Part shown: positions 1 through 8,510 of the stretch, one piece after another
Layout of the letters: each line of letters begins with the position of its first letter
Numbering within the stretch: position 1 is the stretch's first letter
Source of the DNA: Paraburkholderia polaris
GTDB lineage: Bacteria > Pseudomonadota > Gammaproteobacteria > Burkholderiales > Burkholderiaceae
DNA: 64,000 nucleotides
NCBI RefSeq assembly: GCF_012927345.1
Contig: NZ_JABBGJ010000052.1
Span: 1-64,000 of the forward strand
Reading direction: 5' to 3'
Translations under genes and position numbers: made by a program
The notes under the pieces: generated by a model
Told to the model about the DNA's origin: nothing
The model's database searches: none
The model's input: only the letters and a program-made list of their open reading frames with translations

Positions 1-245
1 TCGGGTTGCACCACCCGCTTGAGCGTCTTGCCCTTATGCCCCGGCTGCGCGCCAGGCTTTGCCCCGCTCGTGCCGCGCAACGACTTCGGCTTGCGCCCGG
101 GCCCATCGCTTGAGGGCGGCTTGCTGGAGTTACGACTGTTCTTCTCGAGTTTCGCTTCGAGCGCGTTCAGACGCTTCACGAGATCAACGATGAGCGCGTC
201 CTTCTGTTCGTGTGTGAGGTCTTTGAAATCAGGCATCTTCGTCAT
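1..245 (-). CDS. IS66-family transposase (TnpC), N-terminal part, runs off the window
   Basis: The minus strand reads from an ATG at 245 to the window edge without a stop, giving 81 residues. They begin MTKMPDFKDLTHEQKDALI and contain a leucine-zipper-like stretch (LVKRLNALEAKLEKNSRNSS) followed by SKPPSSDGPGRKPKS and GAKPGAQPGHKGKTLKR. The NSRNSSKPPSSDG and QPGHKG motifs are the N-terminal signature of IS66 TnpC, the DDE transposase of that family. The catalytic domain would lie outside the window, so intactness cannot be judged. Directly upstream, from about 300, lies a non-coding inverted-repeat element. Confidence 0.85.
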   Translation of the reverse strand, partial: MTKMPDFKDLTHEQKDALIVDLVKRLNALEAKLEKNSRNSSKPPSSDGPGRKPKSLRGTSGAKPGAQPGHKGKTLKRVVQP

Positions 246-300
246 GTCCTTCACTATGCACAGCCTGGCTGCAGTTTACAAGCGCTGAATAGTTACGCCT

Positions 301-904
301 GCCGCAAAGAAAAGTAGGCAAAAGAAAGCGGCTCAAACCAATCCTGCTAAGCGGGGCCCGTGGCTTGCAGGAGGCAGTGGTGCATCTGGAATCTGTGTTC
401 TCGCGCATTCGGCGTGGGTGACAAAGGCGTCATACTTCCGGCGGCGCTGCGCGCGCCGAAGAGTACATCACAAAACCAGCCACTGGGTTCTGCGTTTGCG
501 TTTCACTTGGCGCGGTGTTTCGGTGTCGCGTCGCCAATATTTCTGCAATGCTCCGGCGTTTTGTTTGAGTCGAGAACTCGCGGTTTCAAGCGCTAGCACG
601 ACGTGACGGTAAGCGACGAGCCGGGCAAGATGTTTCCAAAACCCCGCAATACTCCGACATGCGTCGCGTCGCGTCGCCGAGGCGAAGCCGATGGCCCTCA
701 CGGCGCAAAACGAAGCCTCTGGTTTCCCATGCATACCCATCCGCGACGCACGCAGTGCGGAGTGGGAGCTGATGAGCCCCTAGTCACTCCGGGTGGAACT
801 TCTGGGGGCCCGGCTTCCACGGAGCCACTACCGCTTCCAGGCAACGGTGCCCACTTAGCATTAGCGGTTTGAGCCGCTTTCTCTTGCTTACTTCTCTTTG
901 CGGC
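301..904. repeat. Non-coding element bounded by 54-bp inverted repeats
   Basis: Positions 301-354 and 851-904 are inverted copies of each other, matching at 46 of 54 positions by hand alignment. Both contain AAAGCGGCTCAAACC or its complement. The roughly 500 bp between them has short overlapping ORFs in several frames, none with a recognisable protein, so I read it as non-coding. The layout resembles a small miniature-transposon or repetitive extragenic element; calling it mobile is inference. Confidence 0.6.
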
Positions 905-920
905 GGCAAAGAGAAGTAAG
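887..920. repeat. Perfect 15-bp stem hairpin at the right end of the element
   Basis: CTTACTTCTCTTTGC at 887-901 pairs perfectly with 906-920 around the four-base loop GGCG. No T-run follows on either side, so it is not a typical intrinsic terminator. It overlaps the right arm of the 54-bp inverted repeat. Confidence 0.7.
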
Positions 921-964
921 TGCCTGCCCCGCACAGGGGCGACGCTAATAAACCAATAACAATT

Positions 965-1055
965 CAAGGAAAGGCCAACGCCGCAAGCAAACAGACATTA
1001 AGCGCCGCGCAGGCAAAAAAACCAAGGAAAGCCCGACGCCGCAGGCAAACAGACA
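965..1055. repeat. 33-bp imperfect direct repeat, two copies, in a 330-bp gene-free leader
   Basis: Positions 965-997 and 1023-1055 carry the same 33-bp unit with three mismatches; both start CAAGGAAAG and end GCAAACAGACA. The surrounding stretch 921-1247 is A/C-rich on the plus strand and shows no supported gene. It leads into the debranching-enzyme gene at 1248. Confidence 0.6.
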
Positions 1056-1247
1056 AACAAACCCGCGCAGGGAAACAAAAACCCAAACCACCCGCATATC
1101 CCATGCCAAACCAAAAAACCGAAACTCCCACGTGATAAGTTCGTCTGACGCGGACAGACCCTCTACAATCGGAAACGACCGGGCAGCGCCCAGCAGCAAC
1201 CGAAACTGAAAGTCAACGCGAAAGCGAACACCATAGGAGCGACCCTG

Positions 1248-3527
1248 ATGCAGCAGCCAGAAGCCCTCGGCGGCCTGTCCCACTCGGGCGGAATCGACCA
1301 CCGCGAACCCGAGCCGGACGGCGCATTCATCCCGACGGAAAACCTCAACGTCGCGAGCGCCACCCAGCACGTGCTGAAGTCTGGCGACACCTTCATCGTC
1401 AACGACCCCCTCGGCGATATCACCGGCCACGACGACGGCCTGTTCGTCAACGACACCCGCGTCCTCTCGCAACTGCGCCTCACCTTCGGCGGCCGCGCGC
1501 CCTCGTTGCTGTCGGGCAGCGTCAGCAGCGACAACACGTCGTTCACCGCGCATCTGACCAACCGCCCCCTGCCGCCGCTCGGCGGTGACAGCACGCCGGA
1601 AGGCGTGATCCACGTCGAACGTGTGCGCGTGCTCTCGGGCACCGTGCTCAACGAAGCCATCGAACTCACCAACTACGGCACGAGCGACGCGGTCGTGCCG
1701 CTGTCCATCTCCTTTGCCAGCGACTTCCGCGACATGTTCGAAGTACGCGGCCTCAAGCGCGATAAACAGGGTCGTGTCGAGCCGGCGCGCGTCGAGAACC
1801 GTGAGGTGCTGCTCGGCTATATCGGTCTCGATGACGTGGCGCGCAATGTGCAGATCGCCTTCTCGCCAGAACCGGACAAGCTCTTCGCCGATCGCGCGGA
1901 CTACACCGTCAAGCTGCCGGCGCAAGCGTGCGTGTCGATCTATCTGTCTGTCTCGGTGCAAGTGATCGCGCAACCCAACAAGCCGGCTGCGGGTGTGTCA
2001 CAACCCACGCATGCGGTGAGCGAAGCCCATCTGTCGCAAATCGATGCGGAGCGTCCGCGCGTCGGCCGCGCTGCAGTGCGCGCCGCACTGGTCGACGCCC
2101 ACCTGGTGATGCGTGAACGGCGCCGCGTCACCGCGCGCGTGCGTTCGAGCAATCCGCTCTTTAACGCGTGGATCGACCGTTCGCTTGCCGATCTGGGTCT
2201 GCTGACCACCGATCTCGCCACGGGTCCCTATCCCTACGCGGGCATCCCGTGGTTCTCAACGCCGTTCGGGCGCGATGCGGTCATCACGTCGCTGCAAACG
2301 CTGTGGCTGCAACCGAATCTGGCCGCTGGCGTGCTGCGCTTTCTCGCCGAACATCAGGCGCGCGAGAATTCGCCGTTTCGCGATGCCGCGCCCGGCAAGA
2401 TCATGCACGAGATGCGCAAGGGCGAAATGGCCGCCACCGGCGAAGTGCCGTTCGCGCTGTACTACGGCGGCGTCGACACTACGCCGCTGTTCATCGTGTT
2501 GGCCGGTGCCTATGCGGAACGCACGGCTGATTTCGCGCTGATCGACGAGTTGTGGCCGGCGCTGGAGCGCGCGGCGCAGTGGGTCTCAGGTGTCTGCGAC
2601 AAGAACCGTTGGGGTTTGCTGGACTATCAACGCGAGTCCGATGGCGGTCTCGCGAATCAAGGCTGGAAGGACAGCCACGATTCGGTCTTCCACGCCGACG
2701 GCCGCTTCCCCGACGGCCCGATCGCACTCGTCGAAGTGCAGGCGTATGCGAGTGCCGCCTTCGACACGATGGCGCACTTTGCAAAACTGCGCGGCCTGCA
2801 CGATCAGGCTAGGCAATACAGCGAGCGCGCGAAGAAAATCCGTCAGTGCGTCGAAGAAAAGTACTGGATGGAAGAGTCCGGCTTCTACGGCATCGCGCTC
2901 GACGGCCACGGCGAACTGTGCCGCGTGATGGCGTCGAATGCGGGCCACTTGCTGGCGTTCGGTTTGCCCGCGCGCGAGCGTGGCGAGGCGGTGGTGCGCG
3001 CGCTCGACTCCACGCTGTTCCACACCGGTTGGGGCGTGCGCACGCTGGCCGCGAGCCAGGCGCGCTTCAACCCGATGGCGTATCACAACGGTTCGGTCTG
3101 GCCGCATGACAACGCGCTCTGCGCGCGCGGTCTGTCGCGTTACGGTGGCAAGGCGGCGGCCGTGCGGTTGTTGCAGGCGCTGTTCCAGGCGGCGGTCAAT
3201 TTCGACATGCGTCTGCCCGAGCTGTTCTGCGGATTCCCGCGGCGGCGGGGCGAGCCGCCTACCGCCTATCCGGTCGCCTGTCTGCCGCAAGCCTGGGCGG
3301 CGGGCTCGCCGTTCATGATGCTCGAAGCGTGTCTGGGCATCACGATCGATGCGACCCGGCGCGAAGTCGTCATCGAACAACCCATGCTGCCCGAGGGTAT
3401 CGACTGGCTCGAAGTCGGCGATCTGAAGGTGGGCGATTCGTCGGTGTCGATCACGTTCCGGCGGATCGGCGACAAGGTGGTCGCGTCGGCCGAGCAGGGC
3501 GACGTGCGGGTGATCGCGCTTCTGTAG
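1248..3527 (+). CDS. Glycogen-debranching-type protein (amylo-alpha-1,6-glucosidase family)
   Basis: This 759-residue cytoplasmic protein resembles the bacterial family with an N-terminal GDE_N_bis-type beta domain (about residues 25-220: GDTFIVNDPLGDI, DDGLFVNDTRVLSQ) and a C-terminal alpha/alpha barrel (about 300-690). Family hallmarks are GIPWFSTPFGRDAVITSL near residue 331 and the NGSVWPHDNAL loop near 612, where glycogen-debranching and trehalase-like hydrolases carry acidic active-site residues. Relatives are annotated as amylo-alpha-1,6-glucosidases, but substrates are mostly untested. The ATG follows an AGGAG at a good distance. No obvious operon partner: the next gene starts 110 bp downstream and has its own operator. 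Confidence 0.85.
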   Translation: MQQPEALGGLSHSGGIDHREPEPDGAFIPTENLNVASATQHVLKSGDTFIVNDPLGDITGHDDGLFVNDTRVLSQLRLTFGGRAPSLLSGSVSSDNTSFTAHLTNRPLPPLGGDSTPEGVIHVERVRVLSGTVLNEAIELTNYGTSDAVVPLSISFASDFRDMFEVRGLKRDKQGRVEPARVENREVLLGYIGLDDVARNVQIAFSPEPDKLFADRADYTVKLPAQACVSIYLSVSVQVIAQPNKPAAGVSQPTHAVSEAHLSQIDAERPRVGRAAVRAALVDAHLVMRERRRVTARVRSSNPLFNAWIDRSLADLGLLTTDLATGPYPYAGIPWFSTPFGRDAVITSLQTLWLQPNLAAGVLRFLAEHQARENSPFRDAAPGKIMHEMRKGEMAATGEVPFALYYGGVDTTPLFIVLAGAYAERTADFALIDELWPALERAAQWVSGVCDKNRWGLLDYQRESDGGLANQGWKDSHDSVFHADGRFPDGPIALVEVQAYASAAFDTMAHFAKLRGLHDQARQYSERAKKIRQCVEEKYWMEESGFYGIALDGHGELCRVMASNAGHLLAFGLPARERGEAVVRALDSTLFHTGWGVRTLAASQARFNPMAYHNGSVWPHDNALCARGLSRYGGKAAAVRLLQALFQAAVNFDMRLPELFCGFPRRRGEPPTAYPVACLPQAWAAGSPFMMLEACLGITIDATRREVVIEQPMLPEGIDWLEVGDLKVGDSSVSITFRRIGDKVVASAEQGDVRVIALL

Positions 3528-3593
3528 ATACGCGCCTTCGTGAGGCATGAAGCGCACGCCCGAAGTTCTGTTGGATGCGATGCACCGGGTGGT

Positions 3594-3607
3594 AACATTT
3601 GTTGTCA
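3594..3607. promoter_or_regulatory. Putative RpiR operator upstream of its own gene
   Basis: AACATTTGTTGTCA, read on the other strand, is TGACAACAAATGTT, the same 14 bases found in front of the aminotransferase gene at 4566-4579. It ends 30 bp before the regulator's ATG, a fitting place for autoregulation. The assignment to RpiR is inference from position and repetition. Confidence 0.55.
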
Positions 3608-3637
3608 TCCTTATTGGCCGTTCGCCCGGTATATCGC

Positions 3638-4492
3638 ATGCCAGACAGTTTTGACCAGCTCGCCGCCCTGATCCGGGCGCGCTTCTCCGAACTGAGTCCG
3701 CAGTTCCAGATGGGAGCCGGGTTTCTGCTCGATCATCCCGACGAAGTCGCGGTCTCGTCGATGCGCAAAGTGGCCGAGCGGGCGCAGGTGCAACCGGCCT
3801 CGCTAGTACGCCTGTCGCAACAATTGGGTTTTCCTGGCTGGAACGAATTGCGCAACCTGTTCGTCGCGCGCGTGCGCACGCGGCCCGAGCCGCTCACCAG
3901 CCGCGCCCGTTCGCTCGTCAAATCGAAAGATGCACTGGCCAACGACCTGCTGGTCGCGCAACAACACAATCTCGACGTCACGGCCGCGCATAACGGCCGC
4001 GTGATCGTGGAAGCGGCGCGTCTGTTGCGGCGCGCGCCGCATGTGCATGTCGCAGGCTTTCGCTCCTGTTATGCGGTGGCGTTCGGCCTGGTCTACGGCT
4101 ACCGGCTGTTCCGCCCGTCTGTGTCGCTGCTCAACGGCGAAGCTGGCACGCTCGAGATGCAACTGCGCACGATCGATCGTGACAGCGCCACCATCGTCAT
4201 CAGTTTCGCGCCGTATTCTGTCGAAGCGGCGCGCGTGGCCGAAGCCGCGTTGGAAAAGGGCAGCAAGCTGATCGCAATCACGGACAGCGCGGTCTCGCCA
4301 ATTGCGTTGAACGCCGACAAGGTGCTGATCTTTTCGCACGAAAGCCCGTCATTCTTTCCTTCGCTGGTGGCAGCCACGGCGATTTCTGAATCGCTGGTCG
4401 CGCATCTGCTCGCGTTGGAAGGGGCGGGCGCTGTCGAGCAACTCGGCATTGCCGAGCAATTGCTGCATGACAAGGGCGCGTACGTGCCTTGA
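3638..4492 (+). CDS. MurR/RpiR-family transcriptional regulator
   Basis: About 284 residues with the two-domain RpiR plan. The N-terminal HTH spans about residues 1-80 (FSELSPQFQMGAGFLLDHPD, VAERAQVQPASLVRLSQQLG). A SIS sugar-phosphate-binding domain follows (about 120-260: VHVAGFRSCYAVAFGL, ATIVISFAPYSVEAARVAE, LIAITDSAVSPIA). RpiR proteins usually bind phosphosugars or related metabolites and repress or activate adjacent catabolic genes. The frame is open from a TTG at 3599, but the ATG at 3638 (MPDSFDQLAALIRARF) begins the conserved domain and was preferred. It sits between a shared operator at 3594 and the same motif in front of the aminotransferase gene, so it most likely controls itself and the 4666-6578 operon. 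Confidence 0.88.
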   Translation: MPDSFDQLAALIRARFSELSPQFQMGAGFLLDHPDEVAVSSMRKVAERAQVQPASLVRLSQQLGFPGWNELRNLFVARVRTRPEPLTSRARSLVKSKDALANDLLVAQQHNLDVTAAHNGRVIVEAARLLRRAPHVHVAGFRSCYAVAFGLVYGYRLFRPSVSLLNGEAGTLEMQLRTIDRDSATIVISFAPYSVEAARVAEAALEKGSKLIAITDSAVSPIALNADKVLIFSHESPSFFPSLVAATAISESLVAHLLALEGAGAVEQLGIAEQLLHDKGAYVP

Positions 4493-4564
4493 TGTTCATT
4501 GTCTGAGCCATGCAGAAATCTGCCGTGGAGCAGAGTCACTTCGTTTGCTTCATCGCCATCCCGT

Positions 4565-4594
4565 TTGACAACAAATGTTGTTTAGAAGTATAAA
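4565..4594 (+). promoter_or_regulatory. Sigma70-type promoter overlapped by an inverted-repeat operator
   Basis: A consensus -35 TTGACA (4565-4570) and a TATAAA (4589-4594) are 18 bp apart. Inside this span ACAACA (4568-4573) and TGTTGT (4576-4581) form an inverted repeat around AA. The TGACAACAAATGTT core also occurs inverted at 3594-3607 before the RpiR gene. An operator lying across the -35 and spacer suggests repression of the aminotransferase operon. Confidence 0.6.
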
Positions 4595-4665
4595 TGCGTA
4601 GCGGTTGTTGAATAGGTGCGAGTCAAGGCGTCGAAGCAAGCGCGCAGCGAAAGGAAAGGAAAGCC

Positions 4666-5994
4666 ATGTCCACCGTATTCCATCGCTCGCCGAAGCAGTT
4701 ACTGCCGGTGGCTGTCGCCGGCGACGGCATCGAAATCATCGATTCAACCGGCAAGCGCTATATCGATGCCTCGGGCGGCGCAGCCGTCTCGTGCCTTGGC
4801 CATAGCAATCAGCGTGTGATCGACGCGATCAAGCGTCAGGCGCAGCAATTGCCGTACGCGCACACGTCGTTTTTCACGACCCAGGTCGCAGAAGAACTCG
4901 CGGACCGTCTGGTGGCGAGCGCACCGCAAGGGCTCGAGCACGTGTACTTCGTGTCGGGCGGCTCGGAAGCGATCGAAGCGGCGTTGAAACTGGCGCGGCA
5001 GTATGTCGTCGAGAAGGGCGAGTTGCAGCGCCGTCACTTCATCGCGCGGCGCCAGAGCTATCACGGCAACACGCTGGGGGCGCTCGCGATCGGCGGCAAT
5101 GCGTGGCGGCGCGAGCCGTTTCTGCCGATCCTGATCGAAGCGCATCACGTGAGCCCGTGTTACGCGTATCGCGAGCAGCGCGCCGACGAAACCGAAGATC
5201 AGTTCGCGCAGCGTCTCGCGGACGAACTCGAACAGAAGATTCTTGAACTCGGCGCTGACACGGTGGCCGCATTCGTTGCAGAAACGGTGGTGGGCGCAAC
5301 GGCCGGCGCCGTGCCGCCGGTGCGCGAGTATTTCCGCAAGATCCGCGCAGTGTGCGATCGCTACGGCGTACTGCTGATCCTCGACGAAATCATGTCGGGC
5401 ATGGGTCGCACCGGCTACCTGTACGCGTGCGAGGAAGACGGCATCGCGCCGGACCTGCTGACCATCGCCAAGGGGCTCGGCGCCGGCTATCAGCCGATCG
5501 GCGCGACGCTGGTGAGCGACCGGATTTACCAGGCGATCGTCGGCGGCTCGGGTTTCTTTCAGCACGGGCATACCTATATCGGCCACGCGACCGCCTGCGC
5601 CGCGGCGCTCGAAGTACAACGCGTGATTGCCGACGACCATCTGCTGCCGAACGTGCAGGCGCGCGGCGAGCAGTTGCGTGGCCAGTTGCGCGAGCACTAT
5701 GCGCAGCATCCGCATATCGGCGACGTTCGCGGGCGAGGCCTCTTTGTCGGCGTCGAACTGGTGCAGGACCGCGCCACCAAGGCGCCGTTCGACGCGAAGC
5801 TGAAACTGCACGCGGCGATCCGGCGCGAAGCGTTCGCGCGTGGGTTGATGGTGTACCCGATGGGCGGCACAGTCGACGGCAAGAGCGGCGATCATGTGCT
5901 GCTGGCGCCGCCGTTTATCTGCACCGCGCGCGACATCGACGAGATCGTCAACCGTCTGACCGATGCGATCGACGGCGCACTGGCCGCCATCTGA
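4666..5994 (+). CDS. Class III PLP-dependent aminotransferase (aspartate aminotransferase family)
   Basis: 442 residues, the normal length for class III (omega/ornithine-type) aminotransferases. Visible landmarks are SGGSEAIEAALKLARQY (cofactor phosphate loop), SYHGNTLGALAIGG, the DEIMSGMGRTG motif with the Asp that pairs with the PLP ring nitrogen, and TIAKGLGAGYQP with the predicted Schiff-base lysine K269. The enzyme would move an amino group from an amine or omega-amino acid to a keto acid in the cytoplasm; the donor cannot be read from sequence. It begins an operon with the carboxymuconolactone-decarboxylase-like gene 30 bp downstream and is preceded by a clear promoter with a putative RpiR site. 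Confidence 0.92.
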   Translation: MSTVFHRSPKQLLPVAVAGDGIEIIDSTGKRYIDASGGAAVSCLGHSNQRVIDAIKRQAQQLPYAHTSFFTTQVAEELADRLVASAPQGLEHVYFVSGGSEAIEAALKLARQYVVEKGELQRRHFIARRQSYHGNTLGALAIGGNAWRREPFLPILIEAHHVSPCYAYREQRADETEDQFAQRLADELEQKILELGADTVAAFVAETVVGATAGAVPPVREYFRKIRAVCDRYGVLLILDEIMSGMGRTGYLYACEEDGIAPDLLTIAKGLGAGYQPIGATLVSDRIYQAIVGGSGFFQHGHTYIGHATACAAALEVQRVIADDHLLPNVQARGEQLRGQLREHYAQHPHIGDVRGRGLFVGVELVQDRATKAPFDAKLKLHAAIRREAFARGLMVYPMGGTVDGKSGDHVLLAPPFICTARDIDEIVNRLTDAIDGALAAI

Positions 5995-6023
5995 CACCCT
6001 TTCTATTTCTGCTGGATTTTGCA

Positions 6024-6578
6024 ATGACCGAGCGTTTGCCTCACTTCGAATTGTCCGATGCCACGCCCGAACAGAAGGCCGTGCTCGACGAGATCCTGTC
6101 AGGCCCGCGCGGCAATCTGAACGGGCCGTTTCTGGGCTGGATTCATAGTCCGGAGCTGGCGCAGCAGGCGCAGCGGCTCGGCGCGTTCTGCCGCTATCGC
6201 ACCGGCTTGCCGCTGCGCTTGTCGGAGCTGGCGATTCTGGTGACCGCGGCGCGCTGGCAGGCGCAGGCCGAGTGGCATATCCACTATCCGATCGCCCTGG
6301 AAGCCGGTGTGGCTGAAGCGGATGCGGAGGCGATCCGTCGGGGGCATCGCCCGTCCTTCGCGGACGCCGATGACGCGTTGATTCACGACTTTGCCAGCGA
6401 ACTGTATGACACGAAGCGCGTGTCGGATGCGACCTATGCAAAGGCGGTTGAGCGCTTCGGCCAGCAGGTGGTGATCAATCTGGTGGGTCTGCTCGGTTAC
6501 TACGCGCTGGTGGCGATGACGCTGAACGTGTTTGGCATGCGGGCGGTCGGGCAGGAGAGCTTGCCGTTCGCCGAGTAA
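6024..6578 (+). CDS. Carboxymuconolactone decarboxylase (CMD/AhpD-like) family protein
   Basis: 184 residues from the ATG at 6024, all alpha-helical in character. It has the CMD-domain pattern PFLGWIHSPELAQQAQRLG, LPLRLSELAILVTAARW, AEWHIHYPIALEAG and FGQQVVINLVGLLGYYALVAMTLN. The family contains gamma-carboxymuconolactone decarboxylases and AhpD-like peroxidases. The AhpD CxxC pair is absent, so a peroxidase role is unlikely and the true reaction is unknown. The frame is open far upstream inside the aminotransferase gene, but the ATG after the aminotransferase stop is the sensible start. It is the second gene of the putative RpiR-controlled operon and is followed by an intrinsic terminator. 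Confidence 0.85.
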   Translation: MTERLPHFELSDATPEQKAVLDEILSGPRGNLNGPFLGWIHSPELAQQAQRLGAFCRYRTGLPLRLSELAILVTAARWQAQAEWHIHYPIALEAGVAEADAEAIRRGHRPSFADADDALIHDFASELYDTKRVSDATYAKAVERFGQQVVINLVGLLGYYALVAMTLNVFGMRAVGQESLPFAE

Positions 6579-6588
6579 CGGCGGGATC

Positions 6589-6617
6589 GCCGGTTTCGCT
6601 CCGGACCGGCACTTTTT
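6589..6617 (+). terminator. Rho-independent terminator after the aminotransferase operon
   Basis: GCCGGT (6589-6594) pairs with ACCGGC (6605-6610) around a ten-base loop that can itself pair partly, followed by AC and five T (6613-6617). It lies 10 bp after the stop at 6578. Confidence 0.6.
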
Positions 6618-6988
6618 ACAAAGGCCCTGCCAACCGTTCCACTGAAAAGCGCCGCCGCCGCGATCTTCGCCGCAGCGGCGCCGCGCCTTCTACTGCTGTG
6701 TCACCTGCCATTCGCCGGCTACGCCGACCGTGCCGCACCCGGCACGGTTTGCGCCGCGGCATCGGTGAACCCTATGCCGGCATCGTCACGACACTGGCAC
6801 ACGGAAGCGCCTATGATGAAGTTCGGTCCACGCCCGCGCCTCTCGCGCCGCGCGGCATGCCCTGAAGGAAATCCCCTCGGGGTACTTGCGACCGATGCCG
6901 ACACCACGAAAATCCGGGCTGGACCGTTGCGGGCGGCATCACGTAGGGTTGAGGGCGGCGCGAAGTAAGGCACAAAAAGGAGAGAGCG
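6618..6988. other. Intergenic stretch without a supported gene
   Basis: About 370 bp between the terminator and the OsmC gene. Only short antisense or overlapping frames are open and none shows a recognisable motif. The last bases hold the AAAGGAGAGAG ribosome binding site of the next gene. Confidence 0.5.
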
Positions 6989-7414
6989 ATGAAGCGCAAG
7001 GCATCAGCAGTCTGGCAAGGCGGCCTGCAAGACGGCAAGGGCTCGATTTCCACCGACAGTGGCGTCCTCAAGGACACGCAATACTCGTTTGCCACTCGCT
7101 TCGCGGACGGCATCGGCACGAATCCGGAAGAGCTGATTGCGGCCGCGCACGCGGGTTGTTTCTCGATGGCGTTGTCGGCGGAACTGGGCAAAGCCGGCAT
7201 TACGCCTGAACGTATCGGCACCACGGCAACCGTCTCGCTCGACAAGGACGGTGGCGGTTTTTCGATTACTGCGGTGCATCTCGATGTGGCCGTGAAAATC
7301 CCAGGCGGCGACAAAGCCGCGTTCGAGAAGGCCACCGCGGACGCCAAGGCGGGCTGCCCGGTTTCCAAGGTACTGAACGCCACCATCACGCTGGACGCGA
7401 AACTCGAAACCTGA
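6989..7414 (+). CDS. OsmC/Ohr-family peroxiredoxin
   Basis: 141 residues, the usual OsmC length. The two redox cysteines sit in the expected contexts, AHAGCFSMALS (C57) and AKAGCPVSKVL (C123). The N-terminal GTNPEELIAAAHAGC block is typical of OsmC rather than Ohr. Family members reduce organic hydroperoxides in the cytoplasm with the cysteine pair, regenerated by lipoyl proteins. A strong AAAGGAGAG ribosome binding site precedes the ATG. It stands alone between unrelated genes, and no operator was recognised upstream. Confidence 0.93.
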   Translation: MKRKASAVWQGGLQDGKGSISTDSGVLKDTQYSFATRFADGIGTNPEELIAAAHAGCFSMALSAELGKAGITPERIGTTATVSLDKDGGGFSITAVHLDVAVKIPGGDKAAFEKATADAKAGCPVSKVLNATITLDAKLET

Positions 7415-7583
7415 GCGCGCGGTTTGTGCACTGCAGACTCATGCAGGGCCGGCTGGCAGGGGTAGCCCGGCCGCCGGCTGCCGCTTTCCGTTCGTTTCCC
7501 TCATTGGTTATTTAACGAACATGACGACGAACCGGCAGCGCGTGGGCGCGAAACGCCGGTCGCCGTCTTCGATGGGACCGTCA

Positions 7584-8438
7584 ATGACAACGCAAACCGA
7601 AAAAGCACGGCAATTCCAGTCATATCACGCAGCGGGCGAGGCGTTCATCATCCCGAATCCATGGGACATCGGCACCGCACGGCTGCTCGCGCTGGCTGGT
7701 TTCAAGGCGCTCGCCACCAGCAGCGCAGGCTATGCGTTTTCGCGCGGCCTGCCGGATAACGCCATTGGCCGCGAGCAGATGATGGTGCACCTCGCCGAAA
7801 TCGTGGGGGCGACCGATTTGCCGGTCAGTGCCGACCTCGAAAATGGGTTCGGCGATGCCCCGGAAGACTGCGCCGAGACGATCATGCAGGCCGCGGCTGC
7901 GGGCGTGGTCGGTGGATCGATCGAGGATGCGACCGGCCGCGCGGACGAACCGATCTACCCGTTCGAAGCTGCCGTGGAGCGCGTGCGCGCGGCGGTCGTT
8001 GCGGCGCGCACGCTGCCGTTTCCGTTCACGCTGACGGCGCGCGCCGAGAACTATCTGGTAGGCCGCCCCGATCTCGACGATACGATCCGGCGTCTGCAGG
8101 CTTATCAGGAGGCCGGAGCGGATGTGCTTTACGCGCCCGGCCTGAAGACGCGCGAAGAGATCGCCGCCGTGGTCGGCGCGCTCGAGCGGCCAGTCAATGT
8201 GCTGATGGGGCTGCAGGGCGTCCTGCTCAGTTTCGACGACCTGCGCTCGCTGGGCGTGCGGCGTGTCAGCGTGGGCGGTTCGCTGGCGCGCGCGGCGTTG
8301 GGCGCGTTTCTCCGCGCGGCGCACGAGATGCGCGATCACGGCACTTTCAACTACACGAAAGAAGCCGCCAGCGGCAACGAGATTAACCAGCTCTTCACGT
8401 CCGCCGCGCAGAAGTGGGGCAAAGAGACGGGCGGGTGA
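7584..8438 (+). CDS. Isocitrate lyase/PEP mutase family protein
   Basis: About 284 residues from the ATG at 7584 (MTTQTEKARQF); an in-frame ATG at 7521 would add 21 residues of low-complexity leader. Motifs are FIIPNPWDIGTARLLALAGF, TSSAGYAFSRGLPDN, SADLENGFGD (metal-binding Asp/Glu) and GGSIEDATG, with LTARAENYLVG in the barrel. The KKCGH catalytic loop of true isocitrate and methylisocitrate lyases is missing, placing it in the PEP-mutase/phosphonopyruvate-hydrolase-like subgroup of unknown substrate. Compare the KKCGH-bearing paralogue at 24674-25564. Confidence 0.85.
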   Translation: MTTQTEKARQFQSYHAAGEAFIIPNPWDIGTARLLALAGFKALATSSAGYAFSRGLPDNAIGREQMMVHLAEIVGATDLPVSADLENGFGDAPEDCAETIMQAAAAGVVGGSIEDATGRADEPIYPFEAAVERVRAAVVAARTLPFPFTLTARAENYLVGRPDLDDTIRRLQAYQEAGADVLYAPGLKTREEIAAVVGALERPVNVLMGLQGVLLSFDDLRSLGVRRVSVGGSLARAALGAFLRAAHEMRDHGTFNYTKEAASGNEINQLFTSAAQKWGKETGG

Positions 8439-8510
8439 CGAAAGATGGTGGCTGGCTGACGGCGCTCTGGCGACACGGTGGCAGCATTGTTGCCCGGCAG
8501 AGGGGCGCGG

